DNA of 64,000 bases from Pseudonocardia autotrophica (GTDB lineage Bacteria > Actinomycetota > Actinomycetes > Mycobacteriales > Pseudonocardiaceae), in the NCBI RefSeq assembly GCF_000717175.1, contig NZ_JNYD01000019.1:62001-126000 (forward strand), given 5' to 3'. The notes under the pieces are model-generated. The model was not told where the DNA came from. It searched no databases and saw only the letters and a program-made list of their open reading frames with translations. Of the stretch, positions 58,458 to 64,000 are shown one piece after another. Position numbers and translations under genes: made by a program. Positions within the stretch are counted from its first letter, which is position 1. Each line of letters opens with the position of its first letter.

Positions 58458-59620
58458 TGAAGCCCAGAAGGGACAGGCTCCGTCCGGCAGGGACACCCGA
58501 AGGGACACCCCTGCGACCCGCTGACCTGCAGAAGGGACAGAAGGGACAGCAGGGACACCTAGAGGTCGCCAGGGACAGAAAGACGGCGTGGACCGGCGCC
58601 GAGCTCGTCGCCGCGGTGTTCAAGCCGCCGCGGTTCGCAGTGCCCGGCATCATCGCCGAGGGCGTCTCCGTGCTCGCTGGAGCACCGAAGATCGGCAAGT
58701 CGTGGCTGTCGCTGCACCTGGCGGTGGCGGTCGCGCTCGGCGGCAAGGCGCTGGGCCGGATCGACGTCGTCGCGGGTGACGTGCTGTACCTCGCTTTGGA
58801 GGACACAGGCCGCCGGCTCCAGAACCGGCTCCGCAAGGTGCTCGGCGACGAGCCGATCACCGGTGATCTCAGCCGGCTCACCCTGGAGACGACATGTCCG
58901 CCGTTCCCGGCCGGTGCGGCGTACATCCGCGCATGGCTGGACGAGCGGCCCGATGCACGCATGGTCATCATCGATGTCTTCGCGAAGATGCGCGGCAACC
59001 CGCCGCCGGGGGTCTCGGCATACGACGCCGATTACTCCGCTGTCGGGTTCGCCAAGCGAATCGCCGACGACTACGGGATCGCGGTCGTGCTCGTGCACCA
59101 CGTCCGCAAGATGGGGTCGGAAGACTTCCTGGCCGAGGTGTCCGGCACCAACGGCCTCGCAGGTGCGTCCGACGCTGTAGTGGTCCTGCGGCGCTCTCGC
59201 GGCTCGGCGGACGGCAGCCTTCACGTGACGGGCCGAGACGTCGACGAGACCGAGTACGCGCTGACGTTCGACCCCGACCGCGGACTGTGGGAAGCACTGG
59301 ACGGGCCGGCGCTCGATCACCTGGTCGGGGAGACCCGGGCCGTGATCCTCGATTGGGTCCGCGCGAACCCGGGTGGCGGCCCGAAGCAGATCGCAGAGGG
59401 CACCGGGCTGGGCTACGAGCTGATCAAGAAAACCGTTGCTCGCATGGCGGACGACGGGCAGCTCGTCAAGGCGGATCGGGGACGGTACAGCGTCACCCCT
59501 ACTGCTGTCCCCGCTGTCCCTACTGTCCCTTCCGCAGGTCAGGGCGTCATCGAGGGTGTCCCTGCCGGTGTCCCTATTGACGAGGCTGTCCCTGACGACC
59601 CGCTGGGGATGGCCTCGTGA
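58454..59620 (+). CDS. RepA/AAA_25-type ATPase, probable replication protein of the element
   Basis: A 388-residue RecA-fold ATPase. After a polar Gly/Lys/Arg-rich N-terminus (about 1-45) the Walker A is VLAGAPKIGKSWLSLH near residue 75-90, Walker B MVIIDVFAKMRG near 175, and a sensor-like VVLVHHVRKMGSEDFL near 215. A winged-helix tail follows (PKQIAEGTGLGYELIKKTVARM). Such proteins (RepA-like helicases) are thought to act in element replication. The first 40 codons hold seven GGGACA hexamers and the last 40 hold six TGTCCC hexamers, so the two repeat clusters bracket the gene in opposite orientation. The ATG at 58454 is overlapped by the previous gene. Confidence 0.85.
   Translation: MMKPRRDRLRPAGTPEGTPLRPADLQKGQKGQQGHLEVARDRKTAWTGAELVAAVFKPPRFAVPGIIAEGVSVLAGAPKIGKSWLSLHLAVAVALGGKALGRIDVVAGDVLYLALEDTGRRLQNRLRKVLGDEPITGDLSRLTLETTCPPFPAGAAYIRAWLDERPDARMVIIDVFAKMRGNPPPGVSAYDADYSAVGFAKRIADDYGIAVVLVHHVRKMGSEDFLAEVSGTNGLAGASDAVVVLRRSRGSADGSLHVTGRDVDETEYALTFDPDRGLWEALDGPALDHLVGETRAVILDWVRANPGGGPKQIAEGTGLGYELIKKTVARMADDGQLVKADRGRYSVTPTAVPAVPTVPSAGQGVIEGVPAGVPIDEAVPDDPLGMAS
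58470..58577. repeat. Seven GGGACA repeats in the 5' part of the AAA gene
   Basis: Copies of GGGACA begin at 58470, 58490, 58502, 58534, 58543, 58552 and 58572, mostly in the context AGGGACA. They encode the GTPEGTPLR / KGQKGQQGH region. Spacing is 20, 12, 32, 9, 9 and 20. They mirror the TGTCCC set near the 3' end. Confidence 0.85.
59506..59592. repeat. Six TGTCCC repeats in the 3' part of the AAA gene
   Basis: Copies of TGTCCC begin at 59506, 59515, 59524, 59557, 59569 and 59587, the reverse complement of the GGGACA set. They encode the VPAVPTVP / GVPAGVP region. Spacing is 9, 9, 33, 12 and 18, nearly the mirror order of the 5' set. Confidence 0.85.
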
Positions 59621-60201
59621 CCCTCTGGCCGGGGCAGCCGTACTGGCTGCCTGACTGCCCGCCGTGCTGGGCAGGGGTCCGACGGGGAGACGAGAGCGGC
59701 TGCGACCGGCACACGCCGGCCGTGGTCACCGGCACCCCCGTCGAGCGGGAGCGAGTCACCGGGCGGCGCAGCGGCGCGCCCCCGGTGCGGCCCTGGCCGG
59801 CTACGTGCGCGACACCGTGGTCGCGCGCCGCCGGCAGCCGCCTCGACGCCGTGTCGGAGCGGCCCACCTCCTCGCGAGACGTCGCCGCGCCGCTCTACGC
59901 CGGGCCGCCCCTGCTCGACCGCTGGGACGTCGCACCGCTTCGCCCCGCCCCTCAGCCGACAGCTCCCCGAGCACACCTGCGAAGGATCACCACCGCCATG
60001 ACGGACCGCTTCACCCCGCGCCGGCCCGACCCGCTGCACGAACATGCCCGCGCTCCCCAGGATCACCGAATCTTCCGGGGGCGACACCTCGCGACCTCCA
60101 TTCCCGGAATCCGACCCGAGGGCATCGAGCAGGGCAAGGCAATCGAGCGGATCGTCCACGAGTTCGGACCGGTCCGAATCATCATCGCCGACGCCGCCTA
60201 A
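59617..60201 (+). CDS. Hypothetical element protein, start uncertain
   Basis: A 194-residue frame whose GTG start overlaps the AAA gene stop (GTGA). The first part (WLPDCPPCWAGVRRGDESGCDRHTP) has two C-x2-C-like pairs that could bind zinc, but it is low in conservation and rich in Pro/Arg. A second start at ATG 59998 (MTDRFTPRRPDPLHEH) gives a 67-residue protein with PEGIEQGKAIERIVHEFGPVRIIIADAA. I cannot tell whether it is one gene or two. No function is recognised. Confidence 0.45.
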   Translation: MTLWPGQPYWLPDCPPCWAGVRRGDESGCDRHTPAVVTGTPVERERVTGRRSGAPPVRPWPATCATPWSRAAGSRLDAVSERPTSSRDVAAPLYAGPPLLDRWDVAPLRPAPQPTAPRAHLRRITTAMTDRFTPRRPDPLHEHARAPQDHRIFRGRHLATSIPGIRPEGIEQGKAIERIVHEFGPVRIIIADAA

Positions 60202-60220
60202 TAGTCCGAAAGAGTGAATC

Positions 60221-60535
60221 ATGTCACGGAATGAAATCCCGGGGCTCGACCTCGCAATCCGGCGTCTCACCGACTCCGACCTCCGCATCCATATCGCGCT
60301 CATGCACAAGATGGGTAGCGCCCAGCACGAGCGCGGCCAGATCCGCGCCGCTGACGTCTACTGGGCATTCGCGCTGGTCATGGAGCTAGAAATGGGACGC
60401 AGGGACGAGCTGATGGAGGACGTCCGGCGCCAGATCGAGGACGACACAATCGGTGAAATCCTGACCGAGCAGGAAGCCGCCGAGATCCGCGAAATCCTCG
60501 CCCGCGACCTCGGAAGCGACACCGACGTGGCTTGA
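60221..60535 (+). CDS. Hypothetical helical element protein
   Basis: A 104-residue protein. GLDLAIRRLTDSDLRIHIALMHKMG, VYWAFALVMELEMGRRDELMEDVRRQIEDD and LTEQEAAEIREILARDLG are predicted helices, so a compact helical fold is likely. The ATG follows GAAAGAGTGAATC. A strong hairpin is found 22 bases after the stop. No family is recognised; its position before the capsid gene recalls small accessory genes of phage satellites. Confidence 0.6.
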   Translation: MSRNEIPGLDLAIRRLTDSDLRIHIALMHKMGSAQHERGQIRAADVYWAFALVMELEMGRRDELMEDVRRQIEDDTIGEILTEQEAAEIREILARDLGSDTDVA

Positions 60536-60556
60536 CAGCCATCTCACGCTAGAGGT

Positions 60557-60592
60557 AACGGCTCGTGCGCACGAAGCGGCGCACGAGCCGTT
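60557..60592. terminator. Hairpin terminator before the capsid gene
   Basis: A perfect 14-bp stem (AACGGCTCGTGCGC and its complement) with an 8-base loop, in the 170-base gap before the capsid gene. It separates the early (replication) genes from the structural module. Confidence 0.7.
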
Positions 60593-60707
60593 CGCGTTCC
60601 TGGGCGCCCCGACCTACAAAGCGAGGTCAGGAAACGGAAGCCACGAAGAGGGCTCCGCCGCGCGCCGGGGGCAAGCCACTATCTGCCCCCATTCCGGAGG
60701 ATTTCTC

Positions 60708-62360
60708 GTGAACTACATTCCTGCCGCTGGCCACGACCCGGCCGGCCTGCTCGACGAGCTGCGCACCGCCGACCACGCCGCCGCGTACGCGTACCCGGCC
60801 AACGTGCTCGACGAGGTGCTCCGCGAGGCCCACCAGGCCGTCGAGGAGTGCGCCGCCGAGATTGGCGCCATCAAGACCGCCGCTGCCGGGCGCACCCCCA
60901 CGCGGAACCAGCAGACCCAGCTTGACGCCGCCCGCGCCAAGCGCACCGAGCTGCAGGCGTTCGCCCTGCGTCTCGCCGAGGTCGTCCGTCACCAGTCCGA
61001 GCAGGCCCGCGCCGAGGCCGCCCGCGGCCCGCGGTTCGTCGTCCGCGGCGACGCCGACGAGATCGACCGCCAGTACCACTCTGGTGTCGACTACGGGCAG
61101 GTCGTCAGCGCCCGCGGTGGCAGCGCCGACCACTACGACGCCGACCCCTTCCGCGACCCCGCCTCCGCTCAGACTCGCCGCGGCCGGTTCGGAAACCCGT
61201 GGGAGCTGCGTGCCGTGCAGGAGTTCGGCCGTGATCGCCACGCGGTCACCTCCGAGTACCGGGCCCGCGCCCTGGACGCCGTCGAGCAGATGCCCGGCGC
61301 CAACGACAAGATCCGGGCCGCCGCGACGGCAATGGTTGAGCAGCACGACGACGGCAACGGGAACCTGTCGCGCCTGGTCCTCGCGCTGTCCTCGCCGGCC
61401 TACTACAGGGCCTGGTCGAAGCTGGCCCGCGACGCCGCGCACGAGCTCTCCCCGGAGGAGACCGCGGCGATGGAGCACAGCCGGCAGGTCGCCCGCGCCA
61501 TGTCGCTGACCGACAACGCTGGCGGCGTGTTGGTCCCGTTCCAGCTCGACCCCGCCGTGATCATTCGGTCGAACGGCACTCTGAACGAGATCCGGCAGAT
61601 CGCCCGCCAGGTCGTCGCGACTGGCGACGTCTGGCACGGCGTCGGCTCCGAGGCGATCTCCTGGTCGTGGGATGCCGAGGGCTCCGAGGTCAGCGACGAC
61701 ACCCCGCCGTTCGACAGCCCGGCCATCCCGGTGCACGCCGCTCGCGGCTTCGTCCCGATCTCGATCGAGGCACTCGAGGACGAGGCCAACGTGGCGCAGG
61801 AGCTTGCCCGGCTGTTCGCTGCCGGCAAGGAGGACCTGGAGGCCGAGGCGTTCGCCACCGGCACCGGCAGCGGCCAGCCCACGGGAATCGTGACCGCCCT
61901 CGCGGGTGGCTCGTCGGTCGTCTCCACGATCCAGGACGGGGCGTTCGCCGCGGGCGACATCTACGCCCTTGACTCGGCCCTGCCGGCCCGCTTCCGCAAG
62001 CGGGCGTCGTGGCTCGCGCACCGCACGGTCTACAACAGCGTCCGCAGGTTCGACGCCAACGGTGGCGCCCAGATGTGGGAGCGCATCGGCGCTGACCAGC
62101 CGGCGAAGCTGATGGGCCGCGACGCGCTGGAGTGCGAGGCGATGGACTCGACTTGGGCCGCCGGTGGCACCGACAACCTCATGGTCTACGGCGACTTCAG
62201 CCACTTCGTGATCGCCGACCGCGTCGGGTTCCGCATCGAGCTGGTGCCCCACCTGTTCGGCTCCAACCGGCGCCCGACCGGCCAGCGTGGCTGGTTCGCG
62301 TGGTACAGGACCGGCAGCGACAGCGTCAACGACGGCGCGTTCCGGATGCTGGTCGCCTGA
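60708..62360 (+). CDS. HK97-fold phage major capsid protein
   Basis: A 550-residue protein of the HK97 major capsid family. The long N-terminal part (about 1-235; VLDEVLREAHQAVEECAAEIGAIKTAA, TQLDAARAKRTELQAFALRLAEVVRHQ) is charged and helical, a scaffolding-like delta domain. The capsid domain follows (LTDNAGGVLVPFQLDPAVIIRSNGTLNEIRQIARQVVATG ... RGFVPISIEALEDEANVAQELARLFAAGKEDLEAEAFATGTGSGQPTGIV ... SVNDGAFRMLVA). The GTG at 60708 is preceded by GGAGG (60696-60700). It lies upstream of the small gene at 62360 and of the prohead protease, the reverse of the usual protease-capsid order. Confidence 0.92.
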   Translation: MNYIPAAGHDPAGLLDELRTADHAAAYAYPANVLDEVLREAHQAVEECAAEIGAIKTAAAGRTPTRNQQTQLDAARAKRTELQAFALRLAEVVRHQSEQARAEAARGPRFVVRGDADEIDRQYHSGVDYGQVVSARGGSADHYDADPFRDPASAQTRRGRFGNPWELRAVQEFGRDRHAVTSEYRARALDAVEQMPGANDKIRAAATAMVEQHDDGNGNLSRLVLALSSPAYYRAWSKLARDAAHELSPEETAAMEHSRQVARAMSLTDNAGGVLVPFQLDPAVIIRSNGTLNEIRQIARQVVATGDVWHGVGSEAISWSWDAEGSEVSDDTPPFDSPAIPVHAARGFVPISIEALEDEANVAQELARLFAAGKEDLEAEAFATGTGSGQPTGIVTALAGGSSVVSTIQDGAFAAGDIYALDSALPARFRKRASWLAHRTVYNSVRRFDANGGAQMWERIGADQPAKLMGRDALECEAMDSTWAAGGTDNLMVYGDFSHFVIADRVGFRIELVPHLFGSNRRPTGQRGWFAWYRTGSDSVNDGAFRMLVA

Positions 62361-62566
62361 TGGCCGCCACCCGCTGCGTGAGCCCGTTCGCGACGTGGAT
62401 CGACGGAGCACTCCGAGTCGTCGCTGCTGGCGAGATCCTCGACACCGCTGATCCGGCCTACAGCGGCCGCGAGGAGATGTTCGAGACCCTCGACCAGTAC
62501 CTCGACACCCGCGAGGCCAAGCGGCCCACCGTGCGCCGCAAGAAGCCGACCAGCTCGGCTGACTGA
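62360..62566 (+). CDS. Small protein after the capsid gene, unknown function
   Basis: A 68-residue protein that starts on the last base of the capsid stop (TGATG), so translation is coupled. MAATRCVSPFATWIDGALRVVAAGEILDTADPAYSGREEMFETLD resembles the small head-decoration or head-associated proteins seen downstream of HK97 capsids (a conserved VxAGEx...DP.Y.GREE pattern), but I cannot assign it. A basic C-terminal tail KRPTVRRKKP is present. Confidence 0.65.
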   Translation: MAATRCVSPFATWIDGALRVVAAGEILDTADPAYSGREEMFETLDQYLDTREAKRPTVRRKKPTSSAD

Positions 62567-62643
62567 ACCTCAGGTGGCGGGCGTCAAAGTCGCGCCGCGA
62601 GCACGGCCCGGGTCTCACTAACCTGCGCCGCGCGGCGAACCAA

Positions 62644-62680
62644 GGCACGCAGCATCCCGTCCTAGAGAGCGGGGCGTGCC
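62644..62680. terminator. Hairpin downstream of the capsid unit
   Basis: The stem GGCACGC / GCGTGCC with an inner CCCG/CGGG pairing. It is the likely end of the capsid transcript. It overlaps the start of the doubtful frame at 62676. Confidence 0.5.
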
Positions 62681-63011
62681 TGCGCTCAAACGCGACCTGA
62701 AACCCACGCCGGCCGGGACGACTTACCTCCTCGTCCCGGCCGAGTGTGCCCCCGATCTGCAGGACATGCGAGCACATATCAACGCCCAGCAACGGCGCTG
62801 GAGCGACTTCCGCCGCATCGCCTGCCCGAGGGCGGCCGCCCGCAGCAGCTTCCCAGAGACGCGCTGTGGGCGGCCCCTCATACCCACTTCCAGCCCGAGG
62901 ACACCGCACCCGGCAGGAGCGAGCCGCGCACCACCTCCGCGCACTCGCTCCACGCCGGCCGGTCCACCCTCGCGGCTGACCCGAGGGTGTCGACGTCCCG
63001 GCTGGGCATGA
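62676..63011 (+). CDS. Doubtful hypothetical frame between capsid and protease
   Basis: A 111-residue frame from GTG 62676. Only the first half (GTTYLLVPAECAPDLQDMRAHINAQQRRWSDFRRIA) looks protein-like, after which it becomes Pro/Arg/Ser-rich. A one-base shift near 62825 would continue it into another open frame, so it may be a degraded gene. No family recognised. Confidence 0.25.
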   Translation: MPALKRDLKPTPAGTTYLLVPAECAPDLQDMRAHINAQQRRWSDFRRIACPRAAARSSFPETRCGRPLIPTSSPRTPHPAGASRAPPPRTRSTPAGPPSRLTRGCRRPGWA

Positions 63012-63294
63012 CGGACGACGCACGACCCCGAAGCGGACAGGACAGCCGCACGGCTCAACACCGACACGGACGCCGCACCGCAACGCAGCGGTGCACTCCG
63101 GTGCATCGGCGAGCCGGCGCCGTCCTGCCCGAGCACGACGAGCATTCAACCGGTGTGTTGTTGGGGCGCCGGGCTCTGGACGTGCACCGCCTCGACATCT
63201 CGCCGCAGGCCGCGCGGGCTTTCTCTCCTTTCACCGCACGGAACCACGGCGGGTGTCGGGGCACCACTCCAACGCCCGAACTCCAGGAGCCCCT

Positions 63295-63858
63295 ATGCGC
63301 CACGACATCGCCGGCCTGCCCGAGCGACGACACATTCCCCTCGCGACCGCGCGCACTGAAATCCGCGCGGCGAGCGACGCCAGCACCGGCCGATTCAACG
63401 GATACGCAGCCGTATTCGACTCGCGTACCGCGATCGGCAATCCACTTCTCATGGGCTTCTATGAGGAGATCGCACCAGGCGCATTCGCTAATACGCTGCG
63501 CACTGCCGATGTGCGATTCCTGCTCGACCACAATCCGTTCTATGTGGTAAGCCGGGTATCGGCTGGCACCCTCGACCTGAGCGAGGACGAGCACGGCCTG
63601 GCCGTCGACTCCTACCTCGACGAAGAACTGTCGTACGTGCGCGACCTCAAGGCGAACCTGCGCAACGCCAACGTCGACGGCATGAGCTTCGGCTTCCGCG
63701 TCCTCGATGACGACTGGACAACCGAGCAGATCGAGACCCACGACGGACACGGCGCAGACGTTGAGGTGCGCCGCATCCACGAGGTCGAGCTGTTCGAAGT
63801 CAGCGCAGTGACGTGGCCGGCCTACGCAGCGACCAGCGCGGACCTGCGCGCCGCCTGA
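63295..63858 (+). CDS. HK97-family prohead protease
   Basis: A 187-residue capsid-maturation protease of the HK97 type (peptidase U35). NGYAAVFDSRTAIGNPLLMGFYEEIAPGAFANTL is the family opening, the catalytic histidine is in VRFLLDHNPFYV near 83, the serine in VDGMSFGFRVLDDDW near 136, and the acidic residue in RIHEVELFEVSAVTWPAYAATSA near 170. It cleaves the scaffold part of the capsid protein during head maturation. The ATG follows CCAGGAGC. It comes after the capsid gene rather than before it, and no portal or terminase gene lies on either side. Confidence 0.93.
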   Translation: MRHDIAGLPERRHIPLATARTEIRAASDASTGRFNGYAAVFDSRTAIGNPLLMGFYEEIAPGAFANTLRTADVRFLLDHNPFYVVSRVSAGTLDLSEDEHGLAVDSYLDEELSYVRDLKANLRNANVDGMSFGFRVLDDDWTTEQIETHDGHGADVEVRRIHEVELFEVSAVTWPAYAATSADLRAA

Positions 63859-63870
63859 CCCACAGACAGG

Positions 63871-63903
63871 GCGAGCAGGAGCCATGGCTTCGCGCCTGCT
63901 CGC
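63871..63903. terminator. Hairpin after the protease gene
   Basis: A 9-bp stem (GCGAGCAGG / CCTGCTCGC) with a 15-base loop containing AGCCATGGCT. It lies 12 bases after the protease stop, so the protease unit probably ends here. The remaining ~100 bases to the window edge show no gene. Confidence 0.5.
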
Positions 63904-64000
63904 TCCGGCGTGGTCGTCGGGCTGCCGGGCGAACGAACGACGACCACGCCAACCCTGACCTGCGAAAAGGGGATGGGGGAGCAAAAGGTCACCGCCGGGC

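Larger units (their letters stand above)
62567..63294. other. 728-bp stretch without a convincing gene
   Basis: Between the small capsid-associated gene and the protease there is a hairpin (62644-62680), one doubtful short frame (62676-63011) and otherwise no frame with family-like sequence. Frames here are rich in Pro/Arg/Ser/Thr, as expected of non-coding high-GC sequence. It could hold a decayed gene. Confidence 0.6.
55242..64000. mobile_element. Integrated prophage-like/satellite element at tRNA-Leu, right end outside window
   Basis: From the tRNA rightward, the gene set is that of a mobile element: tyrosine integrase, XRE regulator, excisionase-like HTH protein, small unknown genes, AAA ATPase, HK97 major capsid, prohead protease. 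The integrase faces the tRNA, whose 3' half would form attL. The right attachment site is not in the window. No terminase, portal or tail gene is seen through 64,000. The content resembles small phiRv1/phiRv2-type prophage-like elements of mycobacteria or capsid-encoding phage satellites. Confidence 0.8.

Noticed and set aside
60627..63149. An 840-codon minus-strand frame opposite the capsid gene
   Set aside because: It is antisense to an unmistakable HK97 capsid gene with a good ribosome site; its sequence is low-complexity.
62744..63550. A 268-codon plus-strand frame between capsid and protease
   Set aside because: It runs into the protease in the wrong frame, and its composition (Pro/Arg/Thr/Ser) is that of non-coding high-GC sequence.

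Overview
The window comes from a very GC-rich actinobacterium. GTG start codons are frequent, genes are tightly overlapped, and several families are actinobacterial hallmarks: NDMA-dependent (mycofactocin-linked) alcohol dehydrogenases, a mycofactocin-coupled SDR, F420/FMN luciferase-like oxidoreductases, and the SCO1664 / DUF3090 / MSMEG_4193-type phosphatase trio. The gene content suggests Pseudonocardiales (Pseudonocardia-like), but this is inferred from gene content only.

Bases 1-37,750 are mainly one catabolic region. It holds a Baeyer-Villiger monooxygenase, an ene-reductase-like flavoenzyme, a P450 with its ferredoxin, an enoyl-CoA hydratase, both subunits of a biotin-dependent acyl-CoA carboxylase, a TetR regulator, an SDR, two phytoene-desaturase-like flavoproteins, two zinc alcohol dehydrogenases, three acyl-CoA synthetases, a MaoC-type pair, two luciferase-like oxidoreductases and five NTF2/SnoaL-like genes (one frameshifted). 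Ten intergenic copies of a related 18-22 bp imperfect palindrome (core GTCNAACGNNCGTTNGAC, best half CTACCAAACG) lie before nearly every transcription unit of this set, including the TetR gene. The simplest reading is one local regulon that oxidises an alicyclic or branched alcohol/ketone to CoA esters. The substrate is unknown. Embedded in the region and lacking the operator are small stress-type genes (15.2-16.4 kb), a glycerol-uptake locus (IclR regulator, glpF, two different glpK, glpD; 20.6-27.1 kb) and a DinB/SRPBCC pair.

Bases 37,800-55,150 are ordinary chromosome: a MoxR/VWA pair, an ABM-domain protein, a serine/threonine dehydratase, a flavoprotein, a membrane protein, a frameshifted lipoprotein beta-propeller, a HAD phosphatase, 6-phosphogluconate dehydrogenase, a DOPA-dioxygenase-type protein, the SCO1664/DUF3090/phosphatase trio, UppP, an aldo/keto reductase, an SDR and an M20 peptidase.

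At 55,242 a tRNA-Leu(GAG) marks the left end of an integrated element that runs past the window edge. It carries a tyrosine integrase facing the tRNA, an XRE regulator, an excisionase-like HTH protein, small unknown genes, an AAA ATPase bracketed by GGGACA / TGTCCC repeat clusters, an HK97 major capsid gene and, downstream of it, the prohead protease. No terminase, portal or tail gene is visible. It resembles the small phiRv1/phiRv2-type prophage-like elements or capsid-encoding satellites, but with capsid and protease in reversed order.
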